Part shown: one piece after another, positions 35,727-43,513 of the stretch
How the letters are laid out: every line of letters begins with the position of its first letter
How positions within the stretch are numbered: position 1 is the first letter of the stretch
Assembly: GCA_045046905.1 (NCBI GenBank)
Contig: JASFYU010000058.1
Span: forward strand, 1-58,764
From: JASFYU01 sp045046905
GTDB lineage: Bacteria; Bacteroidota; Bacteroidia; Flavobacteriales; Flavobacteriaceae
Direction of reading: 5' to 3'
DNA length: 58,764 nucleotides
Translations under genes and position numbers: made by a program
The notes under the pieces: model-generated
Told to the model about the DNA's origin: nothing
Databases searched by the model: none
Seen by the model: only the letters and a program-made list of their open reading frames with translations

Positions 35727-37775
35727 ATGAAAATAAAAACAACAAAAATTACCATGATTTTCGCTATGGTCCTTGCCATTGTAATCGTAGGCTGCAGTAG
35801 TGATGATAACGATCCAGATCCAGGACCGGATGCCACAGCACCTACCTGTATCGATGGCAAACAGAATGGGGACGAGACCAGTGTAGACTGCGGCGGGTCT
35901 TGTCCGAATGCCTGTCAAGAGCCCGAAACTACCGTCTTGACCGGCACACTAACCGAAGAAAGAACCTTAATTGCGACCGAGGTCTATACTTTAGAAAACA
36001 ACTATAGTATAGAAGCCGGTGGTAAATTGATAATACCCGCAGGCACGGTAATTAACGCGACCGTAGAAACAGGTGACGAGACCAATACGTATATCGTAGT
36101 ACAAAAAGGTGGTGAAATCGATATTCAAGGCACGGCCGCAGCCCCTGTTATTATGTCTTCCAATGATGGAAAACCCGGTGACTGGGGTGGCTTGGTCATT
36201 CTTGGTGATGCGACGACCAGCGAAGGTGCCGATGCCACGGCAGAAGTTGGAGGCTTCAAATATGGAGGTACGACCGACGATGACAATTCAGGCTCTATTA
36301 GTTACTTGATCATCAAACATGCCGGGGCACAAATAGATGCGAATTCTCAATACAACGGCCTTACATTGTATGCCGTTGGATTGGGCACGTCTATAGATAA
36401 TGTTGCCTTAATCGATGGTGAGGATGATGGCGTTGAATTCTTCGGAGGAACCGTTTCCGCTTCAAACCTCTATTTTGAAAACAACCAGGACGATGCTATT
36501 GACTGGACGGAAGGATGGAACGGAACCATAACCAACACGTTTATACTACATACCAAAAAAGGTTTCTCCACTGCTCTTGAGGCCGACAAGGCGAACGGAA
36601 ATCCAAAATTGATTAACCTTACCGCCGTTTCTTCGGTAGGCGGAACTGCATTGCAGTTTAAAAAAGAGTCTGGAGCCACAATTACCGGACTTTCATTGGC
36701 CGGTTATACCACGAACATTGACATGAAAGATAATGGTCCTCTTGCAAACGTTCAGATTGATGGCGCCAATGCCGATAAAACCTTAAGTTATTTAGCTACC
36801 GCAACAGTGGATATCACCACTTTTGATTGGGTCAACACAACGACCACCCCACAGACCAGTGTACTATCGGGTGTTGTAGACATTGACCTGACCCTTGATG
36901 CAAGTATCCAGTATTTTTTAACCGGAGACTTGAGCATACAATCCGGAGCCAAATTGATTATACCGGCAGGAACCATAATTACTGCCGATGTAGAGACCGG
37001 AGATGAGACCGAAACGTATATTGTAATTCAAAAAGGCGCAAAAATAGATATTCAAGGTGCTGAGGACAAACCTGTTGTAATGACATCTATCAAAGAAAAC
37101 CCGGGCGATTGGGGCGGATTGGTGATTTTAGGAGATGCGACCACTACCGAAGGTCTAGATGCTATGGCAGAAGTTGGCGGATTCAAGTATGGAGGTACCG
37201 CCGATGATGACAATTCAGGTTCCATAAGTTACCTGATTATCAAATATGCGGGCGCACAAATAGATGCTAATTCTCAATACAACGGCCTTACCTTGTATGC
37301 CGTTGGCTCAGGAACGTCTATAGACAATGTTGCTATAATCGAAGGTGAGGACGATGGTGTTGAATTCTTCGGCGGTACGGTATCGGCCTCCAATATGTAC
37401 TTCGAAAACAACCAGGACGATGCTATTGACTGGACGGAAGGATGGAACGGAACCATAACAAACATCTATATTTCCCATACAATGACCGGTTTTTCTACTG
37501 CTCTTGAGGGCGATAAGGCCAATGGCAACCCTAAATTTATCAACTTAACGGCGGTCTCTAACGTTGATGGTACAGCGCTACAGTTCAAAAAGGAATCGGG
37601 GGCAACCTTGACCAACATAAGCCTTACGGGATATGCGACCAATGTAGATATGAAAGATTCAGGCTCTGTTGCCAATATAATCGTTGATACAACTCCGCTA
37701 AGCTCGGTCTCCGATGACGTATTTAACGGTACTGCAGTCGATGCAACTATCTTCTCCTGGGCCACAGGCAACTAA
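35727..37775 (+). CDS. Surface lipoprotein with a duplicated beta-helix-like domain
   Basis: 682 aa. The lipoprotein signal ends in VIVGC (Cys23), followed by Ser-Ser-Asp-Asp and an Asp/Pro-rich tether. A cysteine motif CIDGKQNGDETSVDCGGSCP (41-60) comes next, common in Bacteroidota surface proteins. Two copies of a ~309-aa domain (about 69-370 and 378-682) follow, rich in Asp/Gly/Asn, with GDWGGLVILGDATT, GGFKYGG and DDAIDWTEGWNGTITN in both. The copies share long identical DNA stretches, so duplication or conversion is recent. It lies downstream of the TonB receptor and may capture ligand for it. No T9SS domain is seen. A strong terminator follows. Confidence 0.85.
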   Translation: MKIKTTKITMIFAMVLAIVIVGCSSDDNDPDPGPDATAPTCIDGKQNGDETSVDCGGSCPNACQEPETTVLTGTLTEERTLIATEVYTLENNYSIEAGGKLIIPAGTVINATVETGDETNTYIVVQKGGEIDIQGTAAAPVIMSSNDGKPGDWGGLVILGDATTSEGADATAEVGGFKYGGTTDDDNSGSISYLIIKHAGAQIDANSQYNGLTLYAVGLGTSIDNVALIDGEDDGVEFFGGTVSASNLYFENNQDDAIDWTEGWNGTITNTFILHTKKGFSTALEADKANGNPKLINLTAVSSVGGTALQFKKESGATITGLSLAGYTTNIDMKDNGPLANVQIDGANADKTLSYLATATVDITTFDWVNTTTTPQTSVLSGVVDIDLTLDASIQYFLTGDLSIQSGAKLIIPAGTIITADVETGDETETYIVIQKGAKIDIQGAEDKPVVMTSIKENPGDWGGLVILGDATTTEGLDAMAEVGGFKYGGTADDDNSGSISYLIIKYAGAQIDANSQYNGLTLYAVGSGTSIDNVAIIEGEDDGVEFFGGTVSASNMYFENNQDDAIDWTEGWNGTITNIYISHTMTGFSTALEGDKANGNPKFINLTAVSNVDGTALQFKKESGATLTNISLTGYATNVDMKDSGSVANIIVDTTPLSSVSDDVFNGTAVDATIFSWATGN

Positions 37776-37804
37776 CCAGAGAATAACCTACTTGAGTTTT
37801 GATA

Positions 37805-37830
37805 AAACGCCCCGCAATAGTGGGGCGTTT
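37805..37830 (+). terminator. Rho-independent-type terminator
   Basis: A perfect 9-bp stem (AAACGCCCC and GGGGCGTTT) with an 8-base loop lies 30 bp after the lipoprotein stop. The 3' arm ends in a T run. It is the clearest terminator of the window and closes the receptor-lipoprotein unit. Confidence 0.85.
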
Positions 37831-37889
37831 CTTATTAAGCTGAGTTCGACCTCGGTATACATTAAGAGACTGTCAGAAAAGTATTTTTA

Positions 37890-37975
37890 GTTGTCTTTGC
37901 AAGGTACGAAGTAATCTGCAACTCGTTAGCTGGCAACAAACAGATTACTTCGCTGTGCTCGTAAAAGCGATTAGA
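37890..37975. repeat. Dispersed repeat in the 323-bp gap before the T9SS pair
   Basis: Contains GTCTTTGCAAGGTACGAAG, then AACAAACAGATTACTTCG and a CGTAAAAGCG tail. These are two arms in opposite orientation of the same repeat seen at 2571 and 54120. A -7-like TATATTTG lies at 38064-38071, ahead of the next gene. No further gene is seen. Confidence 0.65.
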
Positions 37976-38098
37976 TTATACTTTTTCAAACAGCCACTTG
38001 TGCATTTCATCGAATAAATACTACATTATTTGGACAGCGGTAACGTTCGCCTCCAAAAATTATTATATTTGTGGTATGTTTTTTGTTTACAATAGTTT

Positions 38099-38410
38099 AT
38101 GAAGCAAATCTACCTCGTCATTTCCTTTGTTTTTATCTCTTTTCTGAGTTTTGGTCAAGATTCCAAAGCGAATGGGGATATTCCAGGTTTCAAGCTATAT
38201 CCCAACCCTGTTACAAATGGCAAGGTATTTATAAAGACCACGGAAAATGCCCCCAAGAAAATTCTAATTTTTGATGTACTGGGCACCAAAGTCCTTCAGA
38301 CAACTATTTTGGGTATCGAGTTGAAGGTGTCGGATTTGGATGCAGGCATATACGTTCTCCGCGTATTCGAAAAAGACAAAGTAACCACTAGAAAGCTCAT
38401 TATCAAGTAG
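38099..38410 (+). CDS. Small secreted protein made only of a T9SS type A sorting domain
   Basis: 103 aa. A signal peptide (about residues 1-19, ending SFGQ) is followed by a short linker and a full C-terminal sorting domain with the marks of the Por/T9SS type A class: GFKLYPNPVTNGKVFI, ILIFDVLGTKVLQ, LDAGIYVLRV and the final TTRKLIIK. No cargo domain precedes the signal. Type IX secretion normally uses this domain to send large proteins across the outer membrane, where it is cleaved off. A similar gene follows 176 bp downstream. Its function without cargo is unknown. Confidence 0.85.
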   Translation: MKQIYLVISFVFISFLSFGQDSKANGDIPGFKLYPNPVTNGKVFIKTTENAPKKILIFDVLGTKVLQTTILGIELKVSDLDAGIYVLRVFEKDKVTTRKLIIK

Positions 38411-38586
38411 CTGAATACACTCTTTTTGTCCGATTTCCCTTTTAAAACATTCGTTTATTTACCAAAAATGCCGACAAACGGCAGGCATATTCCTGTTCAC
38501 CTACATTTTATCGCGTTTCACAACATTTTCATCCTGTAGGTACCCTCTTTAAGTACCTTTATAGTGTTGATCCCAAATCAATACGT

Positions 38587-38910
38587 ATGAAAAAAATCTA
38601 CTTCTGCCTTCTTCTGGCATTTACCCTTGGTGTTTCCGGCCAAGAAATCACTGATTTCCAGAAACAAAAGAACGATGAGATTGTCGGTTTCAAATTATAT
38701 CCAAATCCTGCTTATGACGATATCGTCTATGTAACCACCAAGTATAATAATCGAAAAAAAATTGTTATCTACGATGTTTTTGGTGAAGTTGTTCTTACCG
38801 ATAGAATTTCTTCCAATGTACTCAACATTTCTCGTCTGGTTCCCGGCGTGTACGTACTACAAGTTACGGAGGACAAAAAATCGATTACTAGAAAATTGGT
38901 CGTAAAATGA
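38587..38910 (+). CDS. Second cargo-less T9SS sorting-domain protein
   Basis: 107 aa, paralogous to the preceding gene. It has a signal peptide to about residue 18 (GVSG), a short charged linker, then GFKLYPNPAYDDIVYVTT, IVIYDVFGEVVLTDR, LVPGVYVLQV and the end SITRKLVVK. The two are clearly related but well diverged. Each has its own upstream AT-rich region, with a TACCTTTA -7-like box at 38554-38561 here, so they need not be one operon. Confidence 0.85.
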   Translation: MKKIYFCLLLAFTLGVSGQEITDFQKQKNDEIVGFKLYPNPAYDDIVYVTTKYNNRKKIVIYDVFGEVVLTDRISSNVLNISRLVPGVYVLQVTEDKKSITRKLVVK

Positions 38911-39260
38911 CAGCGTCCCGTATTCCTAGTTCTCGAAATAAAGACCTAGGACACAAAATACTAACACCATGCTAAAGTGAGTGACCCTCAGTGTTGATTC
39001 CCTTTTCGCTTCCTAGGATCTACGCTCTTTTTCTCTTTTTTCCGCTTTTTACTTTCTATTCTCTTTTGTCTATTACCCATTGTCTAGTTTCCCGGCTCCC
39101 TTTCTATCTTCACTCCTCTTCAATATTTGGCCAGACTCCTATTCACGTATTTCACCCCTCTTTACGATGGTACAATGCAGAAACCTGATTTAAAACCGTA
39201 CACGCTCAAGGAGTCTTTTTTTTGCTCCCCGCGATGGTTATCTTTGTCTGAACTTAGGCG
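38911..39260. other. 350-bp intergenic region with a decayed heptad tract
   Basis: No gene is seen. From about 39048 to 39095 the plus strand shows degenerate period-7 units (TACTTTC, TATTCTC, TATTACC, CATTGTC, TAGTTTC), a worn version of the tracts in the permease array. A -7-like TATCTTTG at 39239-39246 lies just before the LuxE-like gene. Confidence 0.6.
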
Positions 39261-40289
39261 ATGATGCATCTCGATAAAATATTCACAATAAAAACCCCTT
39301 CGGAATTTGAATCCGTCGCATTGGAGGTCTTTAGACACCAATATGAAAACAATTCGATCTACAGAGCGTTCTGTGGTCATCTGGGTAAATCCGTGGCCCA
39401 GGTAAATCACCTTAAAGAAATTCCATTTTTACCCATTGAATTTTTCAAAACAAAAAAAATAATAAGCTCGAATCAACTACCTCGATGCAAGCATCATAGT
39501 ATTAAACCCACTGGTGGGAATAAAAATCATGATATTGTATTTACAAGTAGTGGAACGAGCGGATCCCGTCTGAGCAAACATTATGTCCTCGACCTTCAAC
39601 TTTACGAAAAAAGTTACTCCAAGGCTTTTGAACATTTTTATGGTGACATTTCAGCGTATTGCGTTCTGGCATTGCTCCCCTCTTATTTGGAACGTAAGGG
39701 CTCGTCTTTGATTTATATGATGAATGATTTCATAAGCCAAAGCAAACACTCTCAAAGCGGCTTTTACCTACATGATATCAAAGCACTCGCAGAAAAAATA
39801 ACCGCCCTTGATGCGAATGGCACAAAGATATTGCTCATGGGAGTTTCCTTCGCATTATTAGATATGGTAGAAGGCATTAAGATGCGATTAAAGAACACAA
39901 TCGTGATGGAAACCGGGGGCATGAAAGGCAGGCGAAAAGAAATGATTAGATCCGTACTTCATCAAAACTTAAAAAAAGGATTTGGCGTAGCAACTATTCA
40001 TTCGGAATATGGCATGACCGAACTTTTAACCCAGGCGTACTCACAAGGCAAGGGTATTTTTAAAAGCCCGCCTTGGATGAAAGTATTAACACGTGACACA
40101 CAAGATCCATTGGCATTTCAAGCTAACCGAAAAACAGGTGGGTTGAACATCATTGACTTGGCAAATATAAACTCCTGCGCCTTTATCGCTACGCAAGATC
40201 TGGGAAAGGTCTTTGCCGATGATAGTTTTGAAGTTCTAGGCCGTTTCGACCATTCAGATGTCAGAGGTTGCAATTTAATGGCGCTATAA
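39261..40289 (+). CDS. LuxE-like acyl-protein synthetase / adenylate-forming enzyme
   Basis: 342 aa. It resembles the LuxE/PaaK branch of AMP-forming ligases. It has the nucleotide-binding loop FTSSGTSGS (94-102), HSEYGMTELL in the position of the A5 motif, and the C-terminal GRFDHSDVRGCNLMAL. No luxC or luxD homologue is nearby, so a role in light production is not implied. Similar stand-alone genes are common in Flavobacteriia, and the acyl acceptor is unknown. Residues about 71-91 appear to be encoded by a short dispersed-repeat copy inserted in frame just before the nucleotide loop. A second ATG at codon 2 is an equal start. It converges on tyrS with a 12-bp gap. Confidence 0.82.
   Translation: MMHLDKIFTIKTPSEFESVALEVFRHQYENNSIYRAFCGHLGKSVAQVNHLKEIPFLPIEFFKTKKIISSNQLPRCKHHSIKPTGGNKNHDIVFTSSGTSGSRLSKHYVLDLQLYEKSYSKAFEHFYGDISAYCVLALLPSYLERKGSSLIYMMNDFISQSKHSQSGFYLHDIKALAEKITALDANGTKILLMGVSFALLDMVEGIKMRLKNTIVMETGGMKGRRKEMIRSVLHQNLKKGFGVATIHSEYGMTELLTQAYSQGKGIFKSPPWMKVLTRDTQDPLAFQANRKTGGLNIIDLANINSCAFIATQDLGKVFADDSFEVLGRFDHSDVRGCNLMAL
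39482..39522 (-). repeat. Short dispersed-repeat copy inside the LuxE-like gene
   Basis: TCGATGCAAGC (39482-39492) and TTAAACCCACTGGTGGGAAT (39502-39521) match, in order and orientation, the two ends of the repeat at 24200-24290 read on its other strand, with the central dyads missing. The reading frame stays open through it. Confidence 0.6.
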
Positions 40290-40301
40290 AACTTGCGTTA
40301 T

Positions 40302-41597
40302 CTAGCTCACTACTAAAATAAAATAATTCCTCTTTCCACGTTGCAACAATACAAACTTGTCATTGATTAAGTCAGAAGCGGTAATCGTATAATCTTCTTT
40401 CACCTTCTCTTTGTTGACAGAAATAGAATTCTGTTTTAATTCTCTTCTGGCCTCCCCGTTCGATGCCAAAAAGCCGGTTTTTGCAGCTAACGCAGCAATC
40501 ATATCCAATCCATCTACCAATTCCGATTTTGGAACTTCCGCCTGAGGCACGCCATCGAATACTTCCAAGAACGTTTTTTCATCCAACTTTTTTAAATCTT
40601 CGGAGGTTGATTTTCCGAAAAGAATGTTACTCGCCTTTATAGCATTGTCCAAATCAGCCTGAGAATGTACCATTACGGTGATCTCTTCTGCCAAACGTTT
40701 TTGCAAGACCCTTATATGTGGCGCTTGTTGGTGCGCTTCAATAAGTGCCTGAATCTCAGATTTTGAAAGAAAAGTGAATATTTTTATGTATTTCTCCGCA
40801 TCATCATCCGAAGTGTTCAACCAGTATTGATAAAATTTATAGGGCGATGTCCTATGTGGATCCAACCATACATTACCACTTTCTGTTTTACCAAATTTGG
40901 TGCCATCGGCCTTTGTTATCAAGGGGCAGGTTACGGCGTACCCTTTTCCGCCGGCGATCCTACGAATCAGTTCGGTACCCGTGGTAATGTTCCCCCACTG
41001 GTCGCTACCTCCCATTTGCAGGCTACAATGGTAGTTTTGATAGAGGTGAAGAAAATCATAGCCCTGCACCAACTGATAGGTGAATTCGGTAAAAGACATG
41101 CCCTCCTTTGCTTCTGCGGATAACCTTTTTTTAACGGATTCTTTGGACATCATATAGTTTACGGTAATATGCTTGCCCACATCTCGGATGAAATCCAAGA
41201 ATGAAAAATTCTTCATCCAATCATAATTATTCACAAGAACCGCAGCATTATCGGCATCGCTCTCAAAATCAAGAAATCTTGATAATTGCGCTTTCAGAGC
41301 TTCTTGGTTTCGACGCAAGGTCGTCTCATCTAACAGATTTCGTTCAGAGGATTTTCCCGATGGATCACCAATCATTCCCGTAGCTCCGCCCACTAGGGCA
41401 TAGGGTTTATGGCCTGCCAACTGAAAATGGCGCAGCATCATAACACTCACCAGATGACCTATATGCAAGGAGTCTGCTGTGGGGTCTATGCCCACATAGG
41501 CAGACTGCATTCCTGTAAACAGGTGTTCTTCAGTACCGGGCATGGCGTCGTGCAACATCCCCCTCCATTTCATTTCCGCTATAAAATTTAAAGCCAT
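40302..41597 (-). CDS. tyrS: Tyrosyl-tRNA synthetase
   Basis: 431 aa. It charges tRNA-Tyr with tyrosine in the cytoplasm. The Rossmann catalytic domain has the class I HIGH motif in SLHIGHLVSVM, GGATGMIGDPSGKSSER, the tyrosine-binding QGYDFLHLYQ and GGSDQWGNI, and KFGKTESG as the KMSKS loop. A C-terminal S4 RNA-binding domain (about 365-431) has NGEARRELKQNSISVN. The start MALNFIAEMKWRGML is two codons inside the longest frame and agrees with family N-termini. The 406 bp upstream hold a dispersed repeat but no gene. Confidence 0.97.
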   Translation of the reverse strand: MALNFIAEMKWRGMLHDAMPGTEEHLFTGMQSAYVGIDPTADSLHIGHLVSVMMLRHFQLAGHKPYALVGGATGMIGDPSGKSSERNLLDETTLRRNQEALKAQLSRFLDFESDADNAAVLVNNYDWMKNFSFLDFIRDVGKHITVNYMMSKESVKKRLSAEAKEGMSFTEFTYQLVQGYDFLHLYQNYHCSLQMGGSDQWGNITTGTELIRRIAGGKGYAVTCPLITKADGTKFGKTESGNVWLDPHRTSPYKFYQYWLNTSDDDAEKYIKIFTFLSKSEIQALIEAHQQAPHIRVLQKRLAEEITVMVHSQADLDNAIKASNILFGKSTSEDLKKLDEKTFLEVFDGVPQAEVPKSELVDGLDMIAALAAKTGFLASNGEARRELKQNSISVNKEKVKEDYTITASDLINDKFVLLQRGKRNYFILVVS

Positions 41598-41844
41598 TAT
41601 CAACTTATTTTAGTGCTTTCAGCCGCCTTAATCATTAGAAAGTTTTAGGTTTGAAACTGCAACGGCCTAATGCATAATTCGGGTTTAACCCATTTTTATA
41701 GCTGCAAATATACTAGAAACCGAATGCTTTACACAGCTGAAAAAAAGGAAATAAACGGCTGTAGATAAGACCGTACCTAAGAAAATTGGAGAGCATGAGT
41801 GCTTCAATCTGCTGGTCAGTAATAATTTAGAGCGAAAATCAACA

Positions 41845-41955
41845 ACCTACACCCAAGGGCAGGAGGTATGTTTTCGAAAAAACATTTTCTATTCCGATAG
41901 CGATACAAACGAGACAAGCCGCTACATAGGCAGGTTAAGCCCTTAATAAGGGATT
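41845..41955 (-). repeat. Dispersed palindromic repeat upstream of the SDR gene
   Basis: On the minus strand it begins AATCCCTTATTAAGGGCTTA, contains a CCTGCC half-dyad and TATCGCTATCGG, and ends CTTGGGTGTAGGTTGTTG. It is related to 35583-35690 and 54977-55085. The rest of the 41598-42003 gap holds nothing recognisable. Confidence 0.7.
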
Positions 41956-42003
41956 AATCGCAGCTGTTAAATTAATCCAAGTTGAATACCTTAAATTTAC
42001 ATC

Positions 42004-43011
42004 ATGGTTTTAGTAACAGGTGGCACCGGTTTGGTAGGCACACATCTTTTATTGCGCTTACTACAGGATGATGTCGCCGTGAAAGCTATTCACCGTAAGG
42101 GTAGCGATTTAAAACGGGTCGAAAGAGTCTTTTCATATTATGTCGAAAATGGCTCTGATTTTTTTAGTAGAATCGAATGGGTAAAGGCCGACCTCAATGA
42201 TATTCCTGCTCTTGAAATTGCTTTTGAGAACATAGATCAAGTATACCATACCGCGGCACTTATTTCTTTTGACCCCGGCGATTACAAAAAATTGCAAAAA
42301 ATAAACGCAAATGGCACAGCGAACATCGTGAACCTATGTATCGCCAAAAAAATAAAAAAAATCTGTTATGTAAGTACCATCGGCACCATCGGAAAAAATT
42401 CGGACGGCACTATAGCTACCGAAGAAAACCAATGGGTAGATAAAGAAACCAATGTATACGCCCTTTCAAAATATGATGCAGAAATGGAGGTGTGGCGAGG
42501 AACACAAGAAGGCCTTGCGGCGGTCATTGTAAACCCCGGGGTAATAATCGGCCCTGGTTTTTGGCATAGCGGTAGCGGAACTTTGTTTACTACAGCTAAC
42601 AAGGGATATTCATATTACCCGCCTGGCGGAACAGGTTTTATCACCGTTGGCGATGTCGTGCGAATGATGATTGACCTGATGCGGTCTCCTATCGAGAATG
42701 AGCGCTTTATAGCCGTTGCAAAAAATCTTAAATTTCAAGAAATACTAGCTTTGATAACAACCTACTTGGGTAAACCTGAACCCAAAAAGAAACTAAAGTA
42801 CTGGCAGTTGGAAATAGGACGGTATTTCGATTGGTTTATAAACATATTCACCAATAAGGGCAGACGCATCACCAAAAACACCATTCAATCTCTTAAACAT
42901 CGTGATACCTACGGAAATGAAAAAATAAAAAAAGCGTTGAATTTTAAATTCGAACCTTTAGAGAATGCAGTTCGATTCAGCTGTGAAAAGTTTATCAAAG
43001 AGAATCCTTGA
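42004..43011 (+). CDS. NAD(P)-dependent epimerase/dehydratase (extended SDR)
   Basis: 335-aa Rossmann enzyme of the extended short-chain dehydrogenase type. It has the cofactor loop VTGGTGLVG (4-12), a second-strand KADLND, catalytic YALSK (Y152, K156) and the substrate-loop segment VIVNPGVIIGPGFWHSGSG. It resembles dihydroflavonol-4-reductase/NSDHL-like members, many of which act on lipid or isoprenoid substrates. The substrate is not predictable here. Its last 17 bp overlap tail-to-tail with the DUF4296 gene. Confidence 0.88.
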   Translation: MVLVTGGTGLVGTHLLLRLLQDDVAVKAIHRKGSDLKRVERVFSYYVENGSDFFSRIEWVKADLNDIPALEIAFENIDQVYHTAALISFDPGDYKKLQKINANGTANIVNLCIAKKIKKICYVSTIGTIGKNSDGTIATEENQWVDKETNVYALSKYDAEMEVWRGTQEGLAAVIVNPGVIIGPGFWHSGSGTLFTTANKGYSYYPPGGTGFITVGDVVRMMIDLMRSPIENERFIAVAKNLKFQEILALITTYLGKPEPKKKLKYWQLEIGRYFDWFINIFTNKGRRITKNTIQSLKHRDTYGNEKIKKALNFKFEPLENAVRFSCEKFIKENP

Positions 43012-43420
43012 TCTTTTTTGTCAGTAATTTTCTTTTGGCATTCTTTAATTTTAACTCCGCTGCTTTAATACTATCCTTTACTTTTTTGGCATCTTCCAAT
43101 CGCTTTTGTTCTTTTTCAAGTTTTGATTCAACCGATTCATAAATGGTATTGTATTCAGAGGGTATTGAAGCATAGTACCTATCACTTTCGACAAACTGAA
43201 CACTATCAATCCCATACTTGGTAAAAACATATTTGGTGGGGTCGATATTTTTATCTCTAAAAATGGTAATATCAGTACTTTTTACAGCATTCATAATAGC
43301 TAGATCGAAAAGTATATCTACCATCTCCTTTTTTGCGATTAGATCATTTGGTTTTTCAATGAGTTTTTCACCGCAGGAAACCATCAAAATTACAAGTGTT
43401 AGAAAAAGGCCTTTTTTCAT
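42995..43420 (-). CDS. DUF4296-family lipoprotein
   Basis: 141 aa. The lipoprotein signal ends in MVSC (Cys16). A helical DUF4296 domain with PNDLIAKKEMVDILFDLAIM follows, with a repeating pattern of Tyr and Asp residues (YVFTKYGIDSVQF) and a charged coiled coil (about 97-141) rich in Lys/Glu. Function is unknown. In Bacteroidota this family is usually found next to dihydroorotase and the dolichol-phosphate-mannose-synthase-like gene, as here (93 bp after the dihydroorotase). It overlaps the SDR gene tail-to-tail by 17 bp. Confidence 0.85.
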   Translation of the reverse strand: MKKGLFLTLVILMVSCGEKLIEKPNDLIAKKEMVDILFDLAIMNAVKSTDITIFRDKNIDPTKYVFTKYGIDSVQFVESDRYYASIPSEYNTIYESVESKLEKEQKRLEDAKKVKDSIKAAELKLKNAKRKLLTKKIKDSL

Positions 43421-43513
43421 GTATTTAAAATTTTATTGGTCAAAATTATGTCAAAATTCGAGACCTCAGAGAAGCACTCCCTCCTCTGGACCTCTCATGA
43501 ATTTGTTTCATAA

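Noticed and set aside
38991..39188. 65-aa open frame upstream of the LuxE-like gene
   Set aside because: It is composed of the pyrimidine-rich, decayed heptad tract and has no recognisable protein features.
39261..40289. Bioluminescence (lux) locus
   Set aside because: Only a LuxE-like adenylate-forming enzyme is present. There is no luxA, luxB, luxC or luxD nearby, and stand-alone homologues are common in non-luminous Flavobacteriia.
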